From: Hyphomicrobiales bacterium
GTDB taxonomy: Bacteria > Pseudomonadota > Alphaproteobacteria > Rhizobiales > Xanthobacteraceae
Assembly: GCA_003133345.1 (NCBI GenBank)
Contig: PKXB01000144.1
Span: 201 to 7,388, forward strand
Reading direction: 5' to 3'
DNA: 7,188 bases
Position numbers and translations under genes: made by a program
Shown: positions 1-6,695 of the stretch, piece by piece
Numbering within the stretch: the stretch's first letter is position 1
How the letters are laid out: the number at the start of each line of letters is the position of its first letter
Notes under the pieces: model-generated
The model's database searches: none
Told to the model about the DNA's origin: nothing
What the model saw: only the letters and a program-made list of their open reading frames with translations

Positions 1-525
<525 letters not shown>

Positions 526-572
526 CCTAAGGCCGCCGGCTGTGCGCAGGTCATCGTCAACCGCAACAGATG

Positions 573-606
573 TCACCCCCCGGGTCAGGACCGGGGGTGA
601 GTTTTT
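573..606 (+). terminator. Rho-independent terminator after dnaK
   Basis: TCACCCCC (573-580) pairs perfectly with GGGGGTGA (593-600). Two further G-C pairs (582-583 with 591-592) are possible across a one-base bulge. The stem is followed at once by GTTTTT (601-606). A GC-rich stem plus T-run is the classical intrinsic terminator shape. It lies 48 bp after the dnaK stop and about 70 bp before dnaJ, so it should end or attenuate dnaK transcription before dnaJ. Confidence 0.8.
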
Positions 607-611
607 GCAGG

Positions 612-628
612 TTCGATGAATTGTCGAA
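612..628. repeat. Small inverted repeat upstream of dnaJ
   Basis: TTCGA (612-616) and TCGAA (624-628) form an inverted repeat around a 7-base centre, between the dnaK terminator and the dnaJ start. It could be an operator half-site pair or chance. No convincing -35/-10 pair was found beside it; TACGAT at 634-639 resembles a -10 box but has no matching -35. The function is unknown. Confidence 0.3.
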
Positions 629-673
629 TCACGTACGATTATGACTGCGATCGGAATCTAGGGCGGGACCGGT

Positions 674-1828
674 ATGTCGAAGCGCGACTATTACGAAATC
701 CTGAGCGTCTCGCGCACCGTCACCGACGCCGAACTCAAAGCCGCCTACCGCAAGCTCGCCATGCAGCATCATCCGGATCGCAATCCGGGCGACACCGAAT
801 GCGAGCACAAATTCAAAGAACTCAACGAGGCCTATGACGTCCTCAAGGACGGCGACAAGCGCGCCGCCTATGACCGGTTCGGTCACGCCGCCTTCGAGCA
901 GGGCGGCATGGGCGGGGCTGCGCACGGCTTTGGTGCCGATTTCGCCCATACATTCTCCGACATTTTCGAAGATCTGTTTGGCATGGGCGGCGGCCGGCGC
1001 GGCGGCCGCGGGCAAGGCCGCGAGCGCGGCTCGGATCTGCGTTACAACATGGAAATCAGCCTGGAAGAGGCCTTTACCGGCAAGACCGCACAAATCCGCA
1101 TCCCGACTTCGGTGATTTGCGAAGCCTGCTCCGGCACCGGCGCCAAGGCCGGCAGCAAGCCGAAGCCGTGCGCGACCTGCGGCGGCGCCGGCAAGATCAG
1201 GCATGCGCAGGGCTTCTTCACACTCGAGCGCACCTGCCCGGCCTGTCAGGGCCGCGGGCAGGTGATCGAAAATCCCTGTCCGTCTTGCGCCGGCGCTGGC
1301 CGGGTCACCCGCGAGCGCAATTTGTCGGTCAATATCCCGCCCGGCGTCGAGGACGGCACCCGTATCCGGCTCGCCGGCGAAGGCGAGGCGGGCCTGCGCG
1401 GCGGCTCAGCCGGCGATCTTTATATTTTCCTGTCGCTCACCCCACACGAGTTCTTCCAGCGCGACGGCGCCGACTTACACTGCCGGGTGCCGATCTCCAT
1501 GGTCACCGCGGCTATCGGCGGCGAATTCGAGGTGCCGGCCATCGATGGCAGCCAGGCGCGGGTCAAAGTCCCCGCCGGCACCCAGGCCGGCCGGCGTTTC
1601 CGCCTGTCCGGCAAGGGGATGCCGGTGCTGCGCGCGAAACAAACCGGCGACATGTACGTTCAAGTAGCGGTCGAAACGCCGCAAAATCTGACCAAGCGCC
1701 AGCGCGAATTGCTGGCGGAGTTCGAAAAGCTGTCCTCCGACCAAACCCAGCCGGAATCGGCTGGGTTCTTCAGTCGGGTCAAGGATTTTCTCGATGGTCT
1801 TGGAAATCGGGGGAACCAATCCGGGTAG
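674..1828 (+). CDS. dnaJ: Chaperone protein DnaJ (Hsp40)
   Basis: This class A J-protein of 384 residues delivers unfolded proteins to DnaK and stimulates its ATPase in the cytoplasm. The J domain (about residues 4-70) holds the essential HPD motif at 33-35. A Gly/Phe-rich linker follows (about 74-118), including an Arg-Gly patch near 108-118. The zinc-binding domain has all four CxxCxGxG repeats, at 149-156, 166-173, 188-195 and 202-209, so both zinc sites are complete. The C-terminal substrate-binding domains run to about 350 and a short tail ends the protein. The length is normal for the family. The ATG start is preceded by a modest purine-rich AGGGCGGG around 660-667 and gives the canonical N-terminus [10 protein letters not shown]. 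The position after dnaK is the usual one. A strong hairpin lies within its last codons. Confidence 0.97.
   Translation: MSKRDYYEILSVSRTVTDAELKAAYRKLAMQHHPDRNPGDTECEHKFKELNEAYDVLKDGDKRAAYDRFGHAAFEQGGMGGAAHGFGADFAHTFSDIFEDLFGMGGGRRGGRGQGRERGSDLRYNMEISLEEAFTGKTAQIRIPTSVICEACSGTGAKAGSKPKPCATCGGAGKIRHAQGFFTLERTCPACQGRGQVIENPCPSCAGAGRVTRERNLSVNIPPGVEDGTRIRLAGEGEAGLRGGSAGDLYIFLSLTPHEFFQRDGADLHCRVPISMVTAAIGGEFEVPAIDGSQARVKVPAGTQAGRRFRLSGKGMPVLRAKQTGDMYVQVAVETPQNLTKRQRELLAEFEKLSSDQTQPESAGFFSRVKDFLDGLGNRGNQSG
1744..1770 (+). terminator. Terminator-like hairpin inside the 3' end of dnaJ
   Basis: AACCCAGCCG (1744-1753) and CGGCTGGGTT (1758-1767) are exact reverse complements with a 4-base loop GAAT, giving a perfect 10-bp stem. 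TTCTT follows, overlapping the arm end (1766-1770), which is a weak T-rich stretch. The hairpin sits about 60 bases before the dnaJ stop and encodes part of the non-conserved tail. It may end or attenuate dnaJ transcription or protect the mRNA 3' end. Without a proper T-run, termination is an inference. Confidence 0.45.
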
Positions 1829-1834
1829 CCCATC

Positions 1835-1861
1835 TTGACCCCCTGCCCGCCGCCCTATACC
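1835..1861 (+). promoter_or_regulatory. Predicted promoter for pmtA
   Basis: TTGACC (1835-1840) matches five of six bases of a -35 box. TATACC (1856-1861) matches four of six bases of a -10 box, with a 15-bp spacer. Read slightly wider, it is CTTGACC and CCCTATAC, which resembles the heat-shock sigma-32 style (CTTG... and CCCCAT-like -10), although the 12-bp spacer on that reading is short. Transcription would start near 1868, leaving a leader of about 45 bases before the pmtA ATG. It lies directly after the dnaJ stop. There is no experimental support. Confidence 0.5.
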
Positions 1862-1912
1862 CGTGAAGTTCTTAGACTAAAGCCCACCCCCCGCTCGCGT
1901 GACCCAGTATCG

Positions 1913-2515
1913 ATGCCCACACATTCAGTCGTCCGCGTTCAAAAGAAGACCCTGCGTCTCGATGACGAGATGCAATTCATCCGTTCCTGGATCGAGAAGC
2001 CGCTGTCGACCGGCGCGGTGATGCCGTCGAGCAAGGCGCTGGCGCGCACCATGGCGCGCTATGTCGATCCGAAGGCGAGCGGTCCGGTGATAGAGCTTGG
2101 GCCCGGCACCGGTCCGGTGACGCAGGCGCTGGTCCAGCGCGGCGTCGATCCGGCGCGTCTGATCCTGGTCGAATTCAATCCAGACTTCTGCCGGCTGCTG
2201 CGCACGCGCTATCCGGCGGCGACCGTGGTGAAGGGCGACGCCTATCGGCTGCGCCGTCTGCTCGAGACCTTCGTGCGCGAGCCGGCGGCCGCGGTGGTGT
2301 CAGGACTGCCGTTGGTCACCAAGCCGCTGCGCACACGCCTGCGCCTGATTTCGGATGCAATGAGCCTGCTGGCGCCGGGCGCGCCATTCGTCCAGTTCAC
2401 CTATGCCATGGTGCCGCCGATCCCGAAGACGCTGTCCGGGATCAAGGCCGAGGCCTCCGAGCTGATCTGGCTCAACCTGCCGCCCGCGCGCGTGTGGGTT
2501 TATCGCGGGCGCTGA
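1913..2515 (+). CDS. pmtA: Phospholipid N-methyltransferase PmtA
   Basis: This 200-residue SAM-dependent methyltransferase of the rhizobial PmtA type (related to rRNA adenine dimethylases) is predicted to methylate phosphatidylethanolamine stepwise toward phosphatidylcholine at the cytoplasmic membrane surface. An amphipathic-looking N-terminus leads into RSWIEKPLSTGAVMPSSKAL (24-43), typical of this family. SAM motif I is ELGPGTG (61-67), with the acidic LVEFNP following (85-90). The GLPL motif is at 131-134 and QFTY at 161-164. I chose the ATG at 1913; it lacks a clear ribosome-binding site. An in-frame TTG at 1835 would add 26 poorly conserved, proline-rich residues and overlaps the predicted promoter, so it is unlikely. 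From memory, Bradyrhizobium also has pmtA beside dnaKJ, which supports the name. Which methylation steps it performs cannot be read from sequence. Confidence 0.85.
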   Translation: MPTHSVVRVQKKTLRLDDEMQFIRSWIEKPLSTGAVMPSSKALARTMARYVDPKASGPVIELGPGTGPVTQALVQRGVDPARLILVEFNPDFCRLLRTRYPAATVVKGDAYRLRRLLETFVREPAAAVVSGLPLVTKPLRTRLRLISDAMSLLAPGAPFVQFTYAMVPPIPKTLSGIKAEASELIWLNLPPARVWVYRGR

Positions 2516-2530
2516 ACGCGTTTCACAAAA

Positions 2531-2545
2531 TTAGCATGCGGCTAA
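2531..2545. repeat. Inverted repeat TTAGC-N5-GCTAA
   Basis: TTAGC (2531-2535) and GCTAA (2541-2545) are exact reverse complements around ATGCG. It starts 15 bases after the pmtA stop. The AT-rich dyad with a T-N11-A outline resembles a regulator binding site, but it could also be a minor hairpin in the 3' region of pmtA. No function is assigned. Confidence 0.45.
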
Positions 2546-2548
2546 TGG

Positions 2549-2571
2549 ATGCCCCCGTCTTCGCGGGGCAT
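2549..2571. repeat. Intergenic palindrome ATGCCCC...GGGGCAT
   Basis: ATGCCCC (2549-2555) pairs perfectly with GGGGCAT (2565-2571) around a 9-base loop that can add CG/CG pairs (2556-2557 with 2562-2563). With its flanks (GG before, GACAG after) it looks like the dispersed GC-rich intergenic palindromes that are common in Bradyrhizobium-like genomes. No T-run follows, so it is not a standard intrinsic terminator, though it may stabilise the pmtA mRNA end. Confidence 0.5.
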
Positions 2572-2615
2572 GACAGCTTCTAGTATGCTATCCGGGAACG
2601 TCCACGGAGCCGCCG

Positions 2616-3197
2616 ATGGCCACGCCGAAAATCCTCGTGCTGCCCGGCTCGACCCGCACCGGCTCGCACAATGTCAAGCTGGCGGCGCTGGCGGCGAAAG
2701 AGCTGGCCCTGATCGACATCGACGTCACGCGCATTTCGCTCGCCGATTATCCGCTGCCGCTCTATGAGGGCGATCTCGAGGCCAATGCCGGGGCGCCCGC
2801 CAACGCGTTCAAGCTCAAGCAGATGATCATGGCGCACCACGGCGTGTTCATCGCCAGCCCGGAATACAGCGCGTCGGTGACGCCGACTCTCAAGAACGCC
2901 ATCGACTGGGTCTCGCGCGTGCGCGAGCGCGGCGATCCGAGCTATGCCGCCTTCAAGGGGCGCGTGTTCGCGATCAGCTCGGCGTCGCCGGGCCGCTCCG
3001 GCGGCTTGCTCTCGCTGATGGCGCTGCGGCAGATCCTTGAGCTCGGCTGCGGCGCGCTGGTGATCCCCGAGCAAGTGGCGATCCCGCAGGCCGATCACGC
3101 TTTCGACGACATGGACAATATCGCCGACACCGGTACCGCCAACCTGTTTCGCGCCCAGCTCGCGCGGCTGGTGGACATGGCGCGGCTGATGATGTGA
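2616..3197 (+). CDS. NADPH-dependent FMN reductase family protein
   Basis: This 193-residue flavodoxin-fold oxidoreductase would use NAD(P)H to reduce FMN or, in related proteins, quinones, azo dyes or chromate, in the cytoplasm. The FMN phosphate-binding loop is GSTRTGSHN (11-19), matching the family pattern GSxRxxSxN. The second signature is [18 protein letters not shown] (81-98), where most relatives have PEYN; the Ser at 85 is a mild variation. Length is usual for the family. The ATG has a good site CGGAG at 2605-2609, 6 bases upstream. Its stop codon overlaps the ribosome-binding site of pyrF, so the two are almost certainly co-transcribed. The physiological substrate is not evident, and a link to pyrimidine synthesis is only suggested by position. 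Confidence 0.88.
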   Translation: MATPKILVLPGSTRTGSHNVKLAALAAKELALIDIDVTRISLADYPLPLYEGDLEANAGAPANAFKLKQMIMAHHGVFIASPEYSASVTPTLKNAIDWVSRVRERGDPSYAAFKGRVFAISSASPGRSGGLLSLMALRQILELGCGALVIPEQVAIPQADHAFDDMDNIADTGTANLFRAQLARLVDMARLMM

Positions 3198-3201
3198 GGA
3201 G
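3197..3201 (+). promoter_or_regulatory. Ribosome-binding site that fixes the pyrF GTG start
   Basis: AGGAG begins on the last base of the preceding TGA stop and ends 6 bases before the GTG at 3208. This strong site at ideal distance supports GTG as the pyrF start and suggests translational coupling with the upstream reductase gene. Confidence 0.8.
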
Positions 3202-3207
3202 ATATCT

Positions 3208-3912
3208 GTGACGCTGGATGCACGCGAACGCCTGATCGTGGCTCTCGACCTGCCATCGGTCAAATCCGCCGAGGCCATGGTGGCGAAGCTTGGCGAGTCG
3301 GTGTGCTTCTACAAGATCGGCTATCAGCTCGCTTTCGCCGGCGGGCTGCCGTTCGCGGCCGGCTTGATCGCCGCCGGCAAGCAGGTGTTCCTCGATCTCA
3401 AGCTGCACGACATCGGCAACACGGTCAGCAAGGGCGTCGAAAGCGTGGCGCAGCTCGGCGCGACATTCCTCACCGTGCATGCCTATCCGCAGACCATGAA
3501 AGCGGCGGTCGAAGGCAAGCGTGGCTCGACGCTGCGCATTCTCGCGGTGACTGTGCTCACCTCTTATGACGACGCCGATCTCGCCGCCGCCGGCTACGAC
3601 CTCGGCGTCGGCGAACTGGCCGCGGCGCGCGCGGCGCAGGCGCGCGACACCGGCATCGACGGGTTGGTGTGCTCGGCGGAGGAGACGGCCAACCTGCGTG
3701 GCATCGTGGGCCCGGGCATGGTGCTGGTCACGCCGGGCATCCGGCCGGCAGGGACCGCCAGCGGCGATCAGAAACGCATCATGACGCCGGCAAGGGCGAT
3801 CGAGGCCGGCGCCGACTATCTGGTGGTCGGCCGGCCGGTGGTGGAAGCCCGCGATCCGAAGGCGGCGGCCGACGCCATCGTCGCCGAGATCGAGCAAGTT
3901 ACGGGCAAGTGA
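3208..3912 (+). CDS. pyrF: Orotidine 5'-phosphate decarboxylase
   Basis: This enzyme catalyses the last step of de novo UMP synthesis, removing CO2 from orotidine monophosphate in the cytoplasm. It is 234 residues, a normal length for the bacterial type I enzyme, a TIM barrel. Asp14 (VALDLP) and Lys36 (YKIG) line the substrate site. The catalytic Asp-Lys-Asp array is in [10 protein letters not shown] (63-72), with Asp63, Lys65 and Asp68. VTPGIRP and YLVVGRPV near the C-terminus form the phosphate-binding end of the barrel. It starts with GTG, supported by the AGGAG 6 bases upstream. The gap to the preceding reductase is 10 bp and to the following DUF1330 gene 12 bp, so it sits inside an operon. 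No separate regulatory site was seen. Confidence 0.97.
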   Translation: MTLDARERLIVALDLPSVKSAEAMVAKLGESVCFYKIGYQLAFAGGLPFAAGLIAAGKQVFLDLKLHDIGNTVSKGVESVAQLGATFLTVHAYPQTMKAAVEGKRGSTLRILAVTVLTSYDDADLAAAGYDLGVGELAAARAAQARDTGIDGLVCSAEETANLRGIVGPGMVLVTPGIRPAGTASGDQKRIMTPARAIEAGADYLVVGRPVVEARDPKAAADAIVAEIEQVTGK

Positions 3913-3924
3913 GGGGGAACTGAC

Positions 3925-4227
3925 ATGCCGAAGGGTTACTGGATTGCGCAAGTCGACGTAAATAGCGACGAGGGCTACAAGCCCTATGCCGCGGCCAATG
4001 CCGCGATCTTCAAGAAATTCGGCGGCCGCTTCATCATCCGCGCCGGCAAATCTGAGAGCATGGAAGGCAACGCGCGCTCGCGCAATGTGGTGATCGAATT
4101 TCCGGACTATGCCAGTGCGCTCGCTTGCTACCGCTCGCCCGAATACCAGGCCAACATCAAGGTGCGGCAGCCGCATTCGACCGCCGATATCCTCATCATC
4201 GAGGGCTACGACGGCCCGCAGCCGTAG
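3925..4227 (+). CDS. DUF1330 domain-containing protein
   Basis: This small protein of 100 residues belongs to the DUF1330 family, whose members adopt a dimeric alpha/beta-barrel (ferredoxin-like) fold and have no agreed function. Recognisable features are the opening beta strand MPKGYWIAQVDV, the segment FKKFGGRFIIRAGK (about 30-43), the MEG-x-ARSRNVVIEFPDYASA stretch (about 46-65) and the CYRSPEYQ helix (about 68-75), all typical of the family. There is no signal peptide or membrane segment. The ATG has a good purine-rich site (AGGGGG, 3912-3917) just after the pyrF stop, so translation is probably coupled. The context of biosynthetic genes does not reveal its role. The family assignment is firm; the function is unknown. 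Confidence 0.9.
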   Translation: MPKGYWIAQVDVNSDEGYKPYAAANAAIFKKFGGRFIIRAGKSESMEGNARSRNVVIEFPDYASALACYRSPEYQANIKVRQPHSTADILIIEGYDGPQP

Positions 4228-4284
4228 TCGCCTTTTACCGTCTGGCGCGCTATATCCTCGCCCTTGGTTCCGGGAGTTAGACCG

Positions 4285-5100
4285 ATGGCCGAAATGCGGC
4301 TCGTGGTCGCCGGCGCCGGCGGGCGGATGGGCCGCACGCTGGTCAAGGCGATCGTCGACATTAAGGGTTTTGCGCTGAGCGGTGCGCTGGAAGACGCGCG
4401 CTCGCCGCTGATCGGCTGGGACGCCGGCACACTCGCCGGCACGCCCGAGAACGGCGTCAAGCTCAGCGGTGACGCCGGCCCGTTGCTGGACAAGGCCGAC
4501 GGCATTATCGACTTCACCACGCCGTCGGCGACGGTCGCCTTCGCCGCGCTCGCGGCCAAGGGCCGCAAGGTGCACATCATCGGCACCACGGGTTTAAGCG
4601 CGGCCGACGAAGCCAAGATCAAGGACGCCGCCAAGAGCGCGGTGATCGTCAAGTCCGGCAATATGAGCCTCGGCGTCAACCTGCTGGCGGCGCTCACCCG
4701 GCGCGTGGCCAAGACGCTCGATAATTCCTTCGACATCGAAATCCTCGAGATGCATCACAACCAGAAAGTCGACGCGCCGTCCGGCACCGCGCTCATGCTC
4801 GGCCGCGCGGCGGCGGAAGGCCGCGGCATCGATCTCGACACGCATAAGGTCGCCAGCCGCGACGGCCACACCGGCGCGCGCAAGGCCGGCGACATCGGTT
4901 TTGCCGCGTTGCGCGGCGGCAGCGTGGTCGGCGAGCACAGCGTGATCTTCGCCGGCCCGGCCGAGCGTGTCGAGCTGGTGCACAAGGCCGAGGACCGCAT
5001 GATCTTCGCACGCGGCGCGCTGCACGCGGCGCTGTGGGCGCGCACGCAGAAGCCGGGGCTCTATTCGATGATGGATGTCCTGGGGTTGAAAGATTTCTAA
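4285..5100 (+). CDS. dapB: 4-hydroxy-tetrahydrodipicolinate reductase
   Basis: This enzyme reduces the DapA product to tetrahydrodipicolinate with NAD(P)H, the second committed step toward diaminopimelate for peptidoglycan and lysine. It is 271 residues, the family's usual length. The nucleotide-binding loop GAGGRMG is at 10-16. GTTG (100-103) contacts the nicotinamide. The catalytic signature [15 protein letters not shown] (155-169) has the active-site His157/His158 and Lys161, and the C-terminal [13 protein letters not shown] is typical. I chose the ATG at 4285 because CGGGAG (4271-4276) lies 8 bases upstream. An in-frame TTG at 4264 precedes that site and would add only seven residues. A TATATC (4251-4256) in the 57-bp gap could be a -10 box but has no well-spaced -35. 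gpmA follows after 19 bp. Confidence 0.97.
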   Translation: MAEMRLVVAGAGGRMGRTLVKAIVDIKGFALSGALEDARSPLIGWDAGTLAGTPENGVKLSGDAGPLLDKADGIIDFTTPSATVAFAALAAKGRKVHIIGTTGLSAADEAKIKDAAKSAVIVKSGNMSLGVNLLAALTRRVAKTLDNSFDIEILEMHHNQKVDAPSGTALMLGRAAAEGRGIDLDTHKVASRDGHTGARKAGDIGFAALRGGSVVGEHSVIFAGPAERVELVHKAEDRMIFARGALHAALWARTQKPGLYSMMDVLGLKDF

Positions 5101-5119
5101 GGTGTGAAAGAGCAGTGAA

Positions 5120-5743
5120 ATGACCGACCGTCTTCTCGTGCTCGTGCGTCACGGCCAGAGCGACTGGAACCTGAAGAACCTGTTCACCGGCTGGCGCGAT
5201 ATCGACCTCACCGACAAGGGCGTCGCCGAGGCGCGCGAAGCCGGCCGCAAGCTTAAAGGCCAGGGCATCAAGTTCGACGTCGCCTTCACCTCCGCGCTGA
5301 TCCGCGCGCAGCGCACGCTCGACCTCATGCTGGAGGAATTGGGCCAGACCAAAATTCCCGTGTTCAAGGACCAGGCGCTCAACGAGCGCGACTACGGCGA
5401 GCTGGTCGGTCTCAACAAGGACGACGCGCGCAAGAAATGGGGCGAGGAGCAGGTGCACATCTGGCGCCGCTCCTACAACATCGCGCCGCCCGGCGGCGAG
5501 AGTTTGCGCGACACCGCCGCGCGCGTGCTGCCCTATTACATCCAGGAAATCCTGCCGCGCGTGCTGCGCGGCGAGCATGTGCTGGTGTCGGCGCACGGCA
5601 ATTCATTGCGCGCGCTGGTGATGGTGCTCGACAAGCACACGACGGAGAGCATCACCAAATTGAATTTGGACACCGGCGTGCCGATGATCTACCGGCTCAA
5701 CGCGGATTCGACGGTGAAGTCGAAAATGGATCTGGCGGCGTAA
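5120..5743 (+). CDS. gpmA: 2,3-bisphosphoglycerate-dependent phosphoglycerate mutase
   Basis: This glycolytic and gluconeogenic enzyme interconverts 3- and 2-phosphoglycerate in the cytoplasm through a phosphohistidine intermediate. It has 207 residues, shorter than the roughly 250 of E. coli GpmA but usual for alphaproteobacterial forms. The signature VRHGQSDWN holds Arg10 and the phospho-accepting His11. Arg62 (LIRAQRT), Glu89 (LNERDYGEL) and His159 (SAHGNSLR) complete the active site, and [10 protein letters not shown] is diagnostic of the cofactor-dependent class rather than general histidine phosphatases. The ATG has a weak site (AAAGAG, 5107-5112). It lies 19 bp after dapB and is probably the last gene of the operon. 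It converges with the Ada-like gene with 2 bp between the stops. Confidence 0.95.
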   Translation: MTDRLLVLVRHGQSDWNLKNLFTGWRDIDLTDKGVAEAREAGRKLKGQGIKFDVAFTSALIRAQRTLDLMLEELGQTKIPVFKDQALNERDYGELVGLNKDDARKKWGEEQVHIWRRSYNIAPPGGESLRDTAARVLPYYIQEILPRVLRGEHVLVSAHGNSLRALVMVLDKHTTESITKLNLDTGVPMIYRLNADSTVKSKMDLAA

Positions 5744-5758
5744 GCTTAAGCTGCCGCC
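5734..5758. repeat. Nested palindrome at the convergent gpmA / methyltransferase junction
   Basis: GGCGGC (5734-5739) and GCCGCC (5753-5758) form an inverted repeat; GGAT (5728-5731) and ATCC (5759-5762) extend it across a 2-base bulge. Inside lie two overlapping palindromes, TAAGCTTA (5741-5748) and AGCTTAAGCT (5743-5752). TAAGCTTA contains both stop codons, TAA on each strand. It could fold in transcripts from either side and act as a shared terminator, but there is no T-run in either direction. Confidence 0.45.
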
Positions 5759-6648
5759 ATCCCGGCTTCCCAGCCCAGCATCGCGCGCTTGCGAGTGAGG
5801 CCCCAGTGATAGCCGGTAATGTCGCCGTTCTTGCCGACCACGCGGTGGCAGGGCACCACGAAGCAGATTGGATTTTTGCCGACCGCGGCGCCGACCGCGC
5901 GCGCGGCTTTCGGCGATCCGGCGCGGGCCGCGAGCTCGGAATAGGTGGTGAGGGCGCCCATCGGAATGGTCAGCAGCTTTTCCCACACGCGCACTTCGAA
6001 ATCCGTCCCAATGAGCACCACGCGCAGCGGCTGCTGCGGGCGCCAGAGCGCCGGATCGAAAATGCGCCGTGCAGTCGCGGCCGTGGCCGCGAAGTCCTCG
6101 ACATAGCGCGCCCTCGGCCAGCGCGCGCGCATATCCCTGAGCGCCGAGCGCTCCTTACCGGCGTCGGCGAGCGCGAGGCCGGCCAGCCCACGCGGCGTGT
6201 TCATCACCAGCGCCGTCCCGAACGGGCAGGGATGGAATCCATAAGAGATCGTGAGCCCTTCGCCGCCGGCCTTCCATTCGCCCGGCGACATCGCCTCGTG
6301 CGTCACGAACAGATCGTGCAGCCGGCCTGGTCCGGACAGGCCGACCTCGTAGGCGGTGTCCAGCACGCTGGCCGACGCGCGCAGCAGGTCGCGCGCATAA
6401 TTGAGGGTGAGCGCCTGCAGGAACGCCTTCGGCGTCAGGCCGCACCAGCGGCGGAACAGATGATGCAGATCGGTTGCGCTGACACCGGCGGCGTCGGCGA
6501 TAGTCTCGATCGCGGGCTGCGAACGCCAGTTGCCGCGGATATGGGCGATGGCGCGGCGCACGATGTCGTAATCCGCCGCCGCGGTGGGGAGCGGGGCGAA
6601 TTCGGGGAAGCGGTCGGACAGGGCCGTCGTCTTGGTCATGTTCATCAT
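5746..6648 (-). CDS. AraC-type HTH / methylated-DNA-[protein]-cysteine methyltransferase fusion (Ada-like)
   Basis: This 300-residue protein joins a DNA-binding domain to a DNA repair suicide enzyme that transfers methyl groups from O6-methylguanine to its own cysteine. An AraC-type double helix-turn-helix occupies roughly residues 25-125 (IETIADAAGVSATDLHHLFRRW and the second half ending SPGEWK). A linker with ISYGFHPCPFG begins the methyltransferase part. The catalytic domain (about 215-297) holds FEVRVWEKL and the active site VPCHRVVGKNG with Cys267. Compared with E. coli Ada, the N-terminal zinc domain carrying the phosphotriester-accepting cysteine is absent, so Ada-style activation is not expected. 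This shorter form is common in Rhizobiales. Three nearby ATGs (6648, 6645, 6639) compete and none has a clear ribosome-binding site. A DUF2244 gene lies 47 bp upstream on the same strand. Confidence 0.92.
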   Translation of the reverse strand: MMNMTKTTALSDRFPEFAPLPTAAADYDIVRRAIAHIRGNWRSQPAIETIADAAGVSATDLHHLFRRWCGLTPKAFLQALTLNYARDLLRASASVLDTAYEVGLSGPGRLHDLFVTHEAMSPGEWKAGGEGLTISYGFHPCPFGTALVMNTPRGLAGLALADAGKERSALRDMRARWPRARYVEDFAATAATARRIFDPALWRPQQPLRVVLIGTDFEVRVWEKLLTIPMGALTTYSELAARAGSPKAARAVGAAVGKNPICFVVPCHRVVGKNGDITGYHWGLTRKRAMLGWEAGMAAA

Positions 6649-6654
6649 CTGACG

Positions 6655-6674
6655 TATTTAGGCGAGGTTAGGCG
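6655..6674 (-). promoter_or_regulatory. Direct repeat and possible -10 box before the Ada-like gene
   Basis: On the minus strand CGCCTAA occurs twice (6674-6668 and 6664-6658), starting exactly 10 bp apart, about one helical turn. TAAATA (6660-6655), overlapping the second copy, resembles a -10 box and ends 6 bases before the first ATG, which would produce a leaderless mRNA. No good -35 was found. The repeat is direct observation; the operator and promoter roles are inference. Confidence 0.4.
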
Positions 6675-6695
6675 TTGCAGCCACCCGATTCCTGA

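Noticed and set aside
629..1204. A 191-codon minus-strand frame opposite the 5' half of dnaJ.
   Set aside because: It mirrors the dnaJ coding sequence, has an Ala/Gly-rich composition and no motif.
2570..2589. A promoter before the FMN reductase from ATGACA (2570-2575) and TATGCT (2584-2589).
   Set aside because: Each box looks acceptable alone, but the spacer is only 8 bp, which does not work for sigma-70 promoters.
4233..4256. A promoter before dapB made of TTTTAC (4233-4238) and TATATC (4251-4256).
   Set aside because: The spacer is only 12 bp and the -35 match is weak. The -10-like box may still matter, but there is not enough for a promoter call.
4264..4284. TTG at 4264 as an alternative dapB start.
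   Set aside because: The ribosome-binding site at 4271-4276 lies downstream of it and is placed correctly for the ATG at 4285.
2974..4575. A 533-codon open frame on the minus strand opposite the reductase, pyrF, DUF1330 and dapB genes.
   Set aside because: It overlaps four well-identified plus-strand genes, its translation is rich in Arg, Ala, Gly and His without any recognisable domain, and long antisense frames are expected in GC-rich DNA with biased third positions.
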